Part shown: positions 18,353 to 26,723 of the stretch, piece after piece
Position numbering within the stretch: position 1 is the first letter of the stretch
Layout of the letters: every line of letters begins with the position of its first letter
DNA from: DUPU01 sp050952465
Lineage (GTDB): Bacteria > Bacillota > Dehalobacteriia > Dehalobacteriales > Dehalobacteriaceae
DNA length: 64,000 nt
Direction of reading: 5' to 3'
Assembly: GCA_050952465.1 (NCBI GenBank)
Contig: JBMNKZ010000007.1
Coordinates: 496,001-560,000, forward strand
Translations under genes and position numbers: made by a program
Notes under the pieces: generated by a model
Told to the model about the DNA's origin: nothing
What the model saw: the letters and a program-made list of their open reading frames with translations, nothing else
The model's database searches: none

Positions 18353-19618
18353 ATGAGAAGGAAGAAAAGAACAATTATGATTGGGGCTTTTGTTTTTGGC
18401 GCACTCTTGTTTGCCGGTACCGCCTTGGCAGATATCATGGACAAAAGCGGCTATGATCAGTTAAAAGATGCTGTCAAAGTGACTGCTGCAAACTGTATGG
18501 AAAATTATCAGAGCTTTACCGCAGATATTTCCATGGTTATGAAAGATAATGGCAAGGTGATCTTATCTGAAAACAGTATAGTTAAATATGATGCCGTGAA
18601 TAAAGCGAGAGAAGAAACCAACAAGACAGAGGATATTACAAATAGAAATAGAAACCGTAGCTATTACAACTATCGGGATGAGAATCAGCTGATTACGAAA
18701 TCCTCTGATACTGATAATTACATTGTCACTACTTATCGAGATAAAAAAGACGGACCTTTATTCGATAAAGAGGATAATCCCTTTAATAGGGAAGAGGCTA
18801 AAGATCTTGAGAGAATTTTGGATGCCTTAGTAAATAATTTAAAGGATCAGGTAATTGTTACGGAAAATCCTGACGGTAGTAAAACCCTGTCCGGAAAACT
18901 GTCTGAAGGTCAGATTCCCGCTTTAGTTAACGCCTTGGCTTCATTCCAGATGAAGCAGCAATTTAACGGTAATCGGCAAGGGATAACTGATTTAGCCTCT
19001 GATGTTTATGTCAAAGAGGTAAAAGGGACAGCGAAAATCAGTGAAGACGGCAGCTTGGAAAATATTTTGGGCACTGCCAGCGTTTCCGGATTAGATGAAG
19101 AGGGCAATTCCCATGAAATAAGTTTGGAAATTTTATTCAAACTCAGTAATGTAAATGATACTAAGGTAGTCAAACCGGATCTTACCGGGAAAAAAGTTAT
19201 CACCCAGGAAGAGAGAGATTGGGAAAGAGCATACCAACCAACACCGGAAAAATTTGTCGGGAAATTCAAGAATGATATCATCATGGAAAAGGACGGCAGG
19301 TTTGTTAAAATTGGGGAAAGACACCTTGAGATTACCTTGCTAAATGATAAAGAGGTTCAAGGGAACTATCGGGAAGAAATAAAAGAAGGATTCGAAAAAT
19401 ATGCGGAACCCGATAGTGCCTATACCTTTAAGGCCAGGTTTAATAATGAGAAGGATACTAACAATGCAGTACTGGAGGGGAAAACGCAAGAAGGTAATAA
19501 GGTCACGGGAAATATGCACTTTAATGGCTATGATGGCCGAATTTATGTAAACCTCGATCGAGGTTACTATGGGAATGCCGTGATCTACGATAGCGATTTT
19601 CGCCCGGACTTTGACTAA
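18353..19618 (+). CDS. Secreted or membrane-anchored protein of unknown function
   Basis: The 421-residue protein starts with an export signal (RRKKR, then a hydrophobic stretch to AGTALA). The mature part is charged and mostly predicted beta and helix. It contains EDGSLENILGTASV and a repeated style of short strands resembling extracytoplasmic outer-layer carriers and DUF-type sensors, but no family was recognised with confidence. The RBS is GGGAGTGAGG. It precedes an ABC exporter and a two-component system, which often act together in envelope-stress or peptide resistance, so an envelope role is inferred only from position. A hairpin without a T-tract (19658-19691) lies between it and the ABC genes. 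Confidence 0.65.
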   Translation: MRRKKRTIMIGAFVFGALLFAGTALADIMDKSGYDQLKDAVKVTAANCMENYQSFTADISMVMKDNGKVILSENSIVKYDAVNKAREETNKTEDITNRNRNRSYYNYRDENQLITKSSDTDNYIVTTYRDKKDGPLFDKEDNPFNREEAKDLERILDALVNNLKDQVIVTENPDGSKTLSGKLSEGQIPALVNALASFQMKQQFNGNRQGITDLASDVYVKEVKGTAKISEDGSLENILGTASVSGLDEEGNSHEISLEILFKLSNVNDTKVVKPDLTGKKVITQEERDWERAYQPTPEKFVGKFKNDIIMEKDGRFVKIGERHLEITLLNDKEVQGNYREEIKEGFEKYAEPDSAYTFKARFNNEKDTNNAVLEGKTQEGNKVTGNMHFNGYDGRIYVNLDRGYYGNAVIYDSDFRPDFD

Positions 19619-19847
19619 ATAAATAACCGGAACCTGTATTCAGGAAAAGAAAAGGCTAAAGTCAGGCAGAGTGCAAGCTCCGCCTGACTTTGGTTCAATC
19701 AGAGAATTAAGGGTAGTTACTTATACTTTGGACATCCTGAAGGAGGGACGACTAAAGGATCCAGTTCCTTCGCTAACGCCCAGGATGAAGGTAATGCCCT
19801 GTTTTTGGATGGCACAGTTTTTCTATTTGTACTTTGGAGGCATGACA

Positions 19848-20585
19848 ATGGAGAAGAGAATGGAAAAGATAATTGAAATTAAAGAACTTACTAAGATTTA
19901 TCCTAATGGCCGGGGCATTGAAGATGTTAATTTGGACATTTATCCAGGGGATATTTTCGGTTTTTTAGGCCCCAACGGGGCGGGGAAAACTACGGCCATG
20001 AAAATAATGACTGGTCTGATTAAGCCTAATCGAGGTTCTGTTAAACTATTTGGCTATGATATAATTGAAGAATATGAAAAGGCGATGGCTCAAGTAGGTT
20101 CTTTAATCGAGGTGGTGGAGTCTTATCCTTATCTTAGTGCTTATGATAATTTAAAACAGTTTGCCAGATTTTATCCTGATGTGGACAAACAAAGAATTGA
20201 AGAAGTTTTGGAGATTACGGGAATTTATAGATATAAAGATGAAAAGCCGAAAAAGTTTTCCTTGGGCATGAAACAAAGGTTAGGACTTGCCGCGGCAATT
20301 TTATCCCGGCCTAGGCTACTGATCTTAGATGAGCCCTTGAACGGTTTGGATGTGGAGGGCATGATTGATATCCGTAACCTGATAAAAAGTATGGCGGAAA
20401 AAGATGGGACAACCTTTTTTATTTCCAGTCATTTAATCCATGATGTGGAGCTTACCTGTACCAGGATTGGGGTTATTTTCAATGGCAAGATTCTTAATGT
20501 AGATGATACCGAAAATATCTTAAAAGATTATGCCAGTCTGGAAAACTATTTTGTCAGTGAGGTGGAAAGAAATGGCCGTGTTTAA
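19848..20585 (+). CDS. ABC transporter ATP-binding protein (ABC-2 type exporter)
   Basis: The ATPase has Walker A GPNGAGKTT, the signature KKFSLGMKQRLGLAAAIL, Walker B LLILDEPLNGLD and the switch histidine in ISSHL. The ATG at 19848 fits TTGGAGG (19834-19840). A further in-frame extension upstream to 19671 has no ribosome site and no family similarity. The end overlaps the permease start by 14 nt, so the two are translated together. It resembles ATPases of bacitracin- or lantibiotic-resistance exporters, but the substrate is not determined. Confidence 0.9.
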   Translation: MEKRMEKIIEIKELTKIYPNGRGIEDVNLDIYPGDIFGFLGPNGAGKTTAMKIMTGLIKPNRGSVKLFGYDIIEEYEKAMAQVGSLIEVVESYPYLSAYDNLKQFARFYPDVDKQRIEEVLEITGIYRYKDEKPKKFSLGMKQRLGLAAAILSRPRLLILDEPLNGLDVEGMIDIRNLIKSMAEKDGTTFFISSHLIHDVELTCTRIGVIFNGKILNVDDTENILKDYASLENYFVSEVERNGRV

Positions 20586-21324
20586 AGCAGCTTTAATGAA
20601 TGAATTAGAAAAAATATATAAGAAAAAGAAGGCTTTGGCGGCCATTATTCTTTCCCTTATGTTGATTATACTTGGCCAATTAATAATATGGGGTGTACGC
20701 TCTGGTTTCGGTATTAGGGGGGCTGGAAGCGGAGAATTTCCGATATTAGTTTTATCAGTGGTGATTAACACAGTGTTGCCTTTATTTGTCGCTTTGGTGG
20801 CGATTGATAGTTTTTCCGGGGAGTTTGCCCATAATATTATCCGGATTGCCTTGACCCGGCCCGTTAGCCGGTTTAAGATTTTTTCTGCTAAAGTAACAGC
20901 AATTGCTATTTTTATTTTGTTTAATTTATTTTTGATTTTTATCTTTTCCGTTATAATAGGTTTAATATTTAATTACGACTCTATGACCTTGGTGGGTTTC
21001 GGGAAATCCTTCCTGGCATATATGGTAAGTTTACTTCCTTTATTTGTTTTGGTATTAGGGATTATTCTCCTGGCACATATCCTAAAAAGCGGTATTTCTG
21101 TTTTCTTTGCCGCAGTTTTATTATTCATCGGATCACAGGTTTTAGGATTGGTTTTCCCCCAATATGCCGGCCTCTTGATAACTACCCATCTAGGCTGGTA
21201 TAAATTGTGGTTTGCTCATATTTTTCCCCTGCAGGTGGTGATCCGTGAACTGTTACTGATGGTGGGGTATGGGATTATGTTGTTTGTGGCAGGTTTTTAT
21301 CTCTTCGAACGTAAAGAATTTTAG
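20572..21324 (+). CDS. ABC-2 type transporter permease
   Basis: About 250 residues with six hydrophobic segments and an N-terminal cytoplasmic stretch (MAVFKAALMNELEKIYKKKK) typical of ABC-2 permeases. FSGEFAHNIIRIALTRPVSRF is the conserved intracellular loop of this family. The ATG at 20572 has AGGTGG just upstream and overlaps the ATPase gene. The sensor kinase follows after 8 nt, giving a four-gene operon. Confidence 0.88.
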   Translation: MAVFKAALMNELEKIYKKKKALAAIILSLMLIILGQLIIWGVRSGFGIRGAGSGEFPILVLSVVINTVLPLFVALVAIDSFSGEFAHNIIRIALTRPVSRFKIFSAKVTAIAIFILFNLFLIFIFSVIIGLIFNYDSMTLVGFGKSFLAYMVSLLPLFVLVLGIILLAHILKSGISVFFAAVLLFIGSQVLGLVFPQYAGLLITTHLGWYKLWFAHIFPLQVVIRELLLMVGYGIMLFVAGFYLFERKEF

Positions 21325-21332
21325 GTGATTAG

Positions 21333-22757
21333 ATGAATTTAAAGAAAAGACTGTTCCTGGCAAATTTAGCTACTGTAGCTATACCGTTAATTATTACGGT
21401 ATTATTTGCTTTATTTTACTTGGTTTTTTATGACACGTGGGCGGATAATGATATAACTTTAACACGCTATCGGCAGTTATCAGAGATTGAGTTAAGTCTT
21501 CTGAAGGCACAACCTGAAGTTTTGGAAAAGGAAAGCAAACAAAAGGAATTATTGACTAAACTGGAGATAATAAACGGAGAATTAGTGATCTTAAAAAATG
21601 ATCAGCTTTTGTTTTCTTCTCATGAATTTTCGAAAATTGACTTAGCTAAATTGCACCAAGAGGAAAAGGGCTTGGGGAGCACTGGACAAGTGGTGATTAA
21701 TGATATTTCCTTTATGGTGCGGAAGATTGATTTAAAATATCAGGATGGGTCTTTAGTCCAGGTTATTCTTCTGGCTCCTGTGTATGGTTCCGGCACTAAT
21801 CTACGAAGCTTTTTATGGTTTATTGGCTTGACCTTTTTACTCTCCTTTGTGATCACCAATTTTTTTACTGCGCATCATATATCTAAAGCTATCTTAAGGC
21901 CTATCAATAATTTGCAGACAGCAGCCGGAGAGATCAGTAAAGGGAATCTGGGATACCAGATTGTTGAAGAAGGGGATCAAGAAATCCAAGAACTGTGCCG
22001 TGACTTGGAAATGATGCGTATTAAGCTAAAGGAGTTAATCCATACTCAATTAAAATATGAAGATAACAGGAAGATGCTTATCGGGAGTATTTCCCACGAT
22101 TTAAAAACTCCCGTCACATCAATAAAAGGCTACGTGGAGGGAATTCTGGATGGGGTGGCTAACAATCCTGATAAAATCAAAAAATATTTACATACAATTT
22201 CCCTTAAAGCAGAACAAGTTGACAAACTAATTGATGATCTGGTGCTTTTTTCTAAGTTGGACTTAAATCAAATACCTTTTCAGATGGAAAGGATCAATAT
22301 TGATCAGTACTTACGCTCCTGTTTAATGGAGAGTGAGCCGGAACTGGAGAGAAATAACATAATGCTCATATATCACAATGAACTGAATCATGAAGAATTT
22401 GTTTTGTTGGATCAAGAGAAGATGAAAAGAGTCATTATGAATATCATGGATAACTCCAAAAAGTATATGCATAAAGAGCAGGGGGAAATTCACGTCCTCT
22501 TGAGAGAAACGAAAACCAGTGTGATTATGGAATTTAGAGATAACGGTTCCGGGATCAAGGAAAAGGACTTGCCATATGTTTTTGAACGCTTTTATCGTTC
22601 GGACCAGGCCAGGACTGATATTAAGGGTAGTGGCTTAGGATTGGCCATTAGTAAGCAAATTGTGGAAGGCAACAATGGCCGTATATGGGCAGTGAGCCCG
22701 CCGGTCGGTGGAACCAGCATCATGATATCTCTGGGCAAATTATCGGTGGGGGGTTAA
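21333..22757 (+). CDS. Membrane sensor histidine kinase
   Basis: The 474-residue protein has two membrane helices (about residues 10-30 and 160-180) flanking an extracellular domain of about 125 residues, then a HAMP linker. The phosphoacceptor box is GSISHDLKTPVTS with H255. The ATPase domain shows N (MDNSKKY), G1 (DNGSGI) and G2 (GSGLGLAI). It is probably autophosphorylated in response to an envelope signal and passes the phosphate to the response regulator that follows 13 nt downstream. Linkage to an ABC exporter suggests a drug- or peptide-sensing circuit. Confidence 0.92.
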   Translation: MNLKKRLFLANLATVAIPLIITVLFALFYLVFYDTWADNDITLTRYRQLSEIELSLLKAQPEVLEKESKQKELLTKLEIINGELVILKNDQLLFSSHEFSKIDLAKLHQEEKGLGSTGQVVINDISFMVRKIDLKYQDGSLVQVILLAPVYGSGTNLRSFLWFIGLTFLLSFVITNFFTAHHISKAILRPINNLQTAAGEISKGNLGYQIVEEGDQEIQELCRDLEMMRIKLKELIHTQLKYEDNRKMLIGSISHDLKTPVTSIKGYVEGILDGVANNPDKIKKYLHTISLKAEQVDKLIDDLVLFSKLDLNQIPFQMERINIDQYLRSCLMESEPELERNNIMLIYHNELNHEEFVLLDQEKMKRVIMNIMDNSKKYMHKEQGEIHVLLRETKTSVIMEFRDNGSGIKEKDLPYVFERFYRSDQARTDIKGSGLGLAISKQIVEGNNGRIWAVSPPVGGTSIMISLGKLSVGG

Positions 22758-22770
22758 ACAAAAAAATACT

Positions 22771-23475
22771 ATGAAAAAAATATTAATAGTGGAAGATGAC
22801 CTTAGCATTGCGGAATTGGAAAAAGATTATCTAGATGTTGCAGGCTTTCAGGTAAGTATTTGCCCTGATGGACTTAAGGCATTAGAACTTATCCGAGAAA
22901 ATGATTATGATCTCTTGATTATTGATATTATGCTTCCCGGTCTGGATGGGCTAAAAATTCTGCGTCGGATCAGAGATGAAAAAAATATTCCTGTCCTTTT
23001 GGTTTCGGCAAAAAAAGAAGAAATTGATAAGATCAAAGGGTTTAGCTTAGGGGCGGATGATTATATCACAAAGCCCTTTAGCCCTGGAGAATTAGTGGCT
23101 CGAGTCAAAGCTCACTTGGGAAATTACGAAAGGCTGAGAAAAACAGTCCAGGCAAAAGCAAAAAAATATGATGCTAATGTTATATCTGTGAGGGGTTTAA
23201 AAATCGAAAAAGATGCGCGGCGGGTTTTTATAAATGACTCTGAGGTTAATTTAGCTCATAAGGAATTTGATCTGCTCGTATTTTTAGTAGAAAACCCCAA
23301 TCGAGTATTTGGCCGGGAAGAATTATTTGAAAAAGTTTGGGGTATGGATGCCTTGGGCGATTCAGCCACAGTGACTGTGCATATCGCCAGGATCAGAGAT
23401 AAAATTGAACCTAATCCCGCCAGTCCTCAATATGTGGAAACAGTTTGGGGAGCAGGTTATAGGTTTAGAGTTTGA
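22771..23475 (+). CDS. OmpR/PhoB-family response regulator
   Basis: The 234-residue protein has an N-terminal receiver domain with the acidic pair EDD, phosphoacceptor D52 in IIDIMLPG, and K in TKPFSPGELVARV. The C-terminal winged helix ends with TVTVHIARIRDKIE and VWGAGYRF. It is the partner of the upstream kinase and probably controls the ABC genes. No RBS-like purine run is prominent before the ATG (the sequence is AAACAAAAAAATACT), so translation may be coupled to the kinase gene. Confidence 0.93.
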   Translation: MKKILIVEDDLSIAELEKDYLDVAGFQVSICPDGLKALELIRENDYDLLIIDIMLPGLDGLKILRRIRDEKNIPVLLVSAKKEEIDKIKGFSLGADDYITKPFSPGELVARVKAHLGNYERLRKTVQAKAKKYDANVISVRGLKIEKDARRVFINDSEVNLAHKEFDLLVFLVENPNRVFGREELFEKVWGMDALGDSATVTVHIARIRDKIEPNPASPQYVETVWGAGYRFRV

Positions 23476-23591
23476 TCTCGAGGAGGATAATTTCAAGAAA
23501 ACCTTGCACATACCTCTTGCCTGGGGTAAAATAATAAGAATAATCAAAAGGTTGATAGAATTTTTTAAAACCAAAGGGAGGAAATTTAATT

Positions 23592-24584
23592 ATGGCAAGG
23601 ATGTACTATGATAATGATGCTGATTTAACCCTTTTAAAAGGGAAGAAAATTGCCGTTCTTGGTTACGGCAGCCAAGGACATGCCCAGGCGCAAAGCTTGC
23701 AGGATAGTGGTTTAGATGTAATTGTGGGTTTAAGACCGGGAAGTAAGTCATGGGATCAGGCAGTTCGCGATGGCATGACAGTTGCTTCTACTGCTGATGC
23801 TGCAGCCCAGGGAGATTTGATACATATTTTATTACCTGATGAGCTTCAAGCCGGCGTATATAAGGAATGCATTGAACCGAACTTAAAGCCGGGAAAAATT
23901 CTAGGGTTTTCTCATGGTTTTAATATTCATTTTTCGCAAATTATTCCTCCGGAAAATGTGGATGTAATTATGATCGCTCCAAAAGGCCCAGGGCATTTGG
24001 TCAGACGGCAGTTTAAGGAAGGTTTAGGTGTACCTTGTCTAATTGCTGTACAGCAGGATTATTCCGGAAAGGCCAAAGATATTGCCTTAGCCTTCGCCAA
24101 AGGGATCGGCGGTACTAGGGCCGGAGTCATTGAAACCACCTTTACCGAGGAAACTGAAACCGATTTATTTGGGGAACAGGCTGTCTTATGCGGCGGCTTA
24201 ACCCATTTAATCAAATCTGGCTTTGAAACCTTAGTGGAAGCAGGTTATCAGCCTGAGGTTGCTTATTTTGAGTGTCTCCATGAAATGAAATTAATTGTGG
24301 ATTTAATTTATGAAGGCGGCATTGCCAACATGAGATATTCCATTAGTGATACTGCGGAGTGGGGCGATGTTACCGTTGGCCCGCGCATTATTACTAATGA
24401 GACCAAAAAGGAAATGAGAAAGGTTCTTGATGAGATTCAAAACGGGAAATTTGCCCAGGGCTGGATCCTGGAAAATCGGGCTGGTCGCCCCATGTACAAT
24501 GCGATCGTCAAAAGGGATAAGGAGCATTTGATCGAAAAGGTAGGGAAAGAACTCCGTGGAATGATGTCCTGGTTAAAGAAATAA
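23592..24584 (+). CDS. ilvC: Ketol-acid reductoisomerase
   Basis: The 330-residue class I enzyme converts acetolactate or acetohydroxybutyrate to the dihydroxy acids of valine, leucine and isoleucine synthesis, using NADPH and Mg2+. VLGYGSQGHAQAQSL is the Rossmann loop, ETTFTEETETDLFGEQ carries the metal ligands, and GGIANMRYSISDTAEWGD is conserved. It stands alone, without ilvB, ilvN or leu genes, and the 116-nt leader shows no T-box. The RBS is GGGAGG before the ATG. A strong terminator follows at 24591. Confidence 0.96.
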   Translation: MARMYYDNDADLTLLKGKKIAVLGYGSQGHAQAQSLQDSGLDVIVGLRPGSKSWDQAVRDGMTVASTADAAAQGDLIHILLPDELQAGVYKECIEPNLKPGKILGFSHGFNIHFSQIIPPENVDVIMIAPKGPGHLVRRQFKEGLGVPCLIAVQQDYSGKAKDIALAFAKGIGGTRAGVIETTFTEETETDLFGEQAVLCGGLTHLIKSGFETLVEAGYQPEVAYFECLHEMKLIVDLIYEGGIANMRYSISDTAEWGDVTVGPRIITNETKKEMRKVLDEIQNGKFAQGWILENRAGRPMYNAIVKRDKEHLIEKVGKELRGMMSWLKK

Positions 24585-24590
24585 TTATTC

Positions 24591-24631
24591 AAAAACCCTT
24601 CTGTGGAACTTTGTTTCACAGAAGGGTTTTT
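24591..24631. terminator. Bidirectional terminator between ilvC and the tautomerase gene
   Basis: AAAAACCCTTCTGTG pairs perfectly with CACAGAAGGGTTTTT. The A and T runs at the two ends let it work on both strands, serving the convergent genes ilvC (+) and the 4-OT gene (-). Confidence 0.9.
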
Positions 24632-24644
24632 ATAATTGCTTATT

Positions 24645-24830
24645 CTACTTATCGGCATGAAGTTTACCGGCAACAGCATAATCCTCATTCTCCATTTCCC
24701 GAATGATAATGCTGACCGCTTCCGGGGGGCAGGAAAGGGATTTACAGATGGCATCAGTAACGCCTTTGACCATTTCCCTCTTTTGTTCCACGGTACGACC
24801 TTTTAGTATTTCCATTTGTACGATTGGCAT
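24645..24830 (-). CDS. 4-oxalocrotonate tautomerase-family enzyme
   Basis: The 61-residue protein begins MPIVQMEILKGRT. After removal of the initiator methionine, Pro1 is the catalytic base of this family, and the positively charged R12 (R11 after processing) is conserved. It forms small oligomers that isomerise keto-enol acids. Many clostridial genomes carry such orphan 4-OT genes of unknown substrate. The start is preceded on the - strand by an AGGAGG-like sequence at about 24844-24838. Confidence 0.88.
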   Translation of the reverse strand: MPIVQMEILKGRTVEQKREMVKGVTDAICKSLSCPPEAVSIIIREMENEDYAVAGKLHADK

Positions 24831-25107
24831 GACAATTTCCTCCTAACTTTCTTTAGTTTATGATTTTTTTCTTAGATAAAGATGAATGCTCGACAATATT
24901 ATTATAACGCAACCAGTAGAAAATTTTTCGGTTTTAGAAAAATTTTCTTACCTCATAATTCCTTGTTAGTTAAGTTGTTATTTACTTCTGTATAAACCAA
25001 GTCCCTTTGGCAAAAATTATCGTTTAGATAACAGTTCTATGACTCCTAAAACTCTATCTGACGCTAAGAACTCACTTTATGATCAAAGGTTAAAGGGGAT
25101 GGTAAAA

Positions 25108-25368
25108 ATGAGCGAATTTGTGGAATTCGAACTGAATGACGATCAGTTGGCTGAGGAGCTAAAGAAATTGGGTTATCAAGTTTCAAAGAGTCGGGAAGGA
25201 AATAAAATTCGAAAAGACACTCATCTTATGTCAGTGATTAATGAACTTGTGCCTATTGTAGAAAAGGCGGGTATCAATGCTTGGGATTTACATCTGAAGG
25301 AATACAATAAAGGTGATGCCAGGCTGGTTGGAGAGTACTCTAACGGTAGAATTGTAAGCTATAATTAA
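25108..25368 (+). CDS. Small cytoplasmic protein of unknown function
   Basis: About 86 residues, acidic at the N-terminus (MSEFVEFELNDDQLAEELKKLGY), with no signal peptide or membrane segment. AAAGGGGA at 25092-25099 is best spaced for the ATG at 25108. ATG 25099 and a longer in-frame start at 25039 are possible but lack a good ribosome site. A terminator follows at once, so it is a single-gene transcript. Family not recognised. Confidence 0.65.
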   Translation: MSEFVEFELNDDQLAEELKKLGYQVSKSREGNKIRKDTHLMSVINELVPIVEKAGINAWDLHLKEYNKGDARLVGEYSNGRIVSYN

Positions 25369-25390
25369 TCAGGTAATATTTTTATTATTA

Positions 25391-25428
25391 AAAAACCCTG
25401 ATTTTTAATTTTCGATGTCAGGGTTTTT
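25391..25428 (+). terminator. Rho-independent terminator
   Basis: AAAAACCCTGA pairs with TCAGGGTTTTT across a 16-nt A/T-rich loop, directly after the small protein gene. Confidence 0.85.
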
Positions 25429-25567
25429 AATTTTTATCGAAATAAGAAGGTATGAGGATTCGTCTGTCGCTAATTGCAGGTTATTTCTTCAGACAGGGAC
25501 ATACTTTGGCATTTTTCCCGCCGTTTATTCTATATAATAATGGAGTGATATAAAGGAGGCGGGTAGT

Positions 25568-26548
25568 GTGAAAAGTAACTTTGTATTAAGAACATGCATT
25601 ATGGTTGCAGTAATTAGTTTTTTATGTTTTGGCATAGGGGCTTGGGCTGACCAGGAGATTTCCTTGGAAATTAATCAAGGGAGTGTTTGTCAGAGTGTAT
25701 ATGTTTCGGGAATCTCAGGAAGCATTACCTATCTGCCTGTAAGAGAGCTCGCGGAATTAATTAACCTTCCTTTAAAATGGAATCAGGATATGGGGTCGGT
25801 AATCTGTCAAACCTACGGTAAAACGACGATCTTCACTCCGGGAATTGACATAGTTTATACGGTAAATGGGGCTGTGACGGCCCACAAAATTTTAACTCAA
25901 CCCTTACTGAACCAAGGGAGGGTATATATTCCTTTGCGGGCATTGGAGTTAGTAGGAATTGGGATCACTTACGATGCCGCAAGGGATCAAAGAAGTATAT
26001 TTATCCCTGATAATCTTAATCAAGGTTTGCAACCTATTGCCACGGAGAAATTAAATATGGTCCGGGATTTAATTATTAAAGAAAAAGATAAAATACCTAA
26101 AAAAATCGGCAGCTTTTCCACTTATTTTAATCCGGCTGAAAAATCTCGGACAAAAAATTTAAAGTTAGCCGCGGAAGCTATAAATAATTATCAGATTAAA
26201 CCAGGAGAGATCTTTTCCTTCAATAAGACAGTAGGGCCGAGGACCCCGGCAAGGGGTTATGAAAAAGCCATAATTTACGTAAATAAAGAAAAGGTAGAAG
26301 ATTACGGGGGCGGAATATGTCAGGTTTCCACTACCTTATATAATACTGTTCTTAGTGCTTCCCTTCCCGTACTGGAAAGACACCTCCACAGTCTACCCGT
26401 ACCCTATGTCCTCCTGGGGAAGGATGCTACGGTAAACTATGGGACGAAGGATTTTAAATTTAAAAATAACCAAAAAAAAGTTCTTGTAATTAAAACTAAC
26501 GTGGAAAAGAATAAATTGACGATAGAGCTTTATTCCTTACCTATATGA
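25568..26548 (+). CDS. VanW-family protein with N-terminal stalk (copper amine oxidase-like) domain
   Basis: The 326-residue protein starts with GTG behind AAGGAGGCGG and has a signal peptide (to about residue 28). Residues about 30-155 form the copper amine oxidase N-terminal/stalk domain, with the characteristic LPVRELAELINLPL and YIPLRALELVGI repeats. Residues about 185-320 are a VanW domain (FSFNKTVGPRTPARGYE, GGGICQVSTTLYNTVL). Such proteins are exported and thought to act at the cell wall, and the stalk domain may bind wall or surface polymers. The enzymatic role of VanW is not established. Confidence 0.88.
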   Translation: MKSNFVLRTCIMVAVISFLCFGIGAWADQEISLEINQGSVCQSVYVSGISGSITYLPVRELAELINLPLKWNQDMGSVICQTYGKTTIFTPGIDIVYTVNGAVTAHKILTQPLLNQGRVYIPLRALELVGIGITYDAARDQRSIFIPDNLNQGLQPIATEKLNMVRDLIIKEKDKIPKKIGSFSTYFNPAEKSRTKNLKLAAEAINNYQIKPGEIFSFNKTVGPRTPARGYEKAIIYVNKEKVEDYGGGICQVSTTLYNTVLSASLPVLERHLHSLPVPYVLLGKDATVNYGTKDFKFKNNQKKVLVIKTNVEKNKLTIELYSLPI

Positions 26549-26563
26549 CTGATGGTAATGTGG

Positions 26564-26569
26564 TATAAT
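26564..26569 (+). promoter_or_regulatory. -10 element upstream of the structured leader
   Basis: TATAAT preceded by TGG gives an extended -10 (TGGTATAAT). Transcription would start near 26576, just before the structured leader and about 150 nt ahead of the aminotransferase start. No good -35 is seen, which is common with extended -10 promoters. Confidence 0.6.
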
Positions 26570-26584
26570 AAATAGAGCTCTTAT

Positions 26585-26667
26585 CTCCCTCATATTTGGG
26601 GACATTCCGTTTCAGAGAAACAGTCGTTATATTCGGCAAGTGTGTCCCCTGACCACTAATGAGGGAG
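26585..26667 (+). ncRNA. Structured 5' leader RNA of the aminotransferase gene (unclassified)
   Basis: Nested complementary segments give a compact fold. An outer stem CTCCCTCAT (26585-26593) pairs with ATGAGGGAG (26659-26667). An inner stem GGGGACA (26598-26604) pairs with TGTCCCC (26643-26649). Inside this is a small hairpin GTTTC-AGA-GAAAC (26609-26621), then a single-stranded stretch ending TTCGGCAAG. It lies between a TATAAT promoter and the ribosome site at 26711. The architecture is that of a cis-regulatory RNA, but no known riboswitch class was recognised. There is no T-tract, so control would be at translation or by a longer fold. Confidence 0.6.
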
Positions 26668-26723
26668 TATTAGAACTGTTAGCTATCGGATAAACCAGAG
26701 AAAGGAGTAAAGGAGGAACCTCT

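Noticed and set aside
23476..23591. T-box or other leader for ilvC
   Set aside because: The 116-nt leader has no T-box sequence, specifier stem or terminator.
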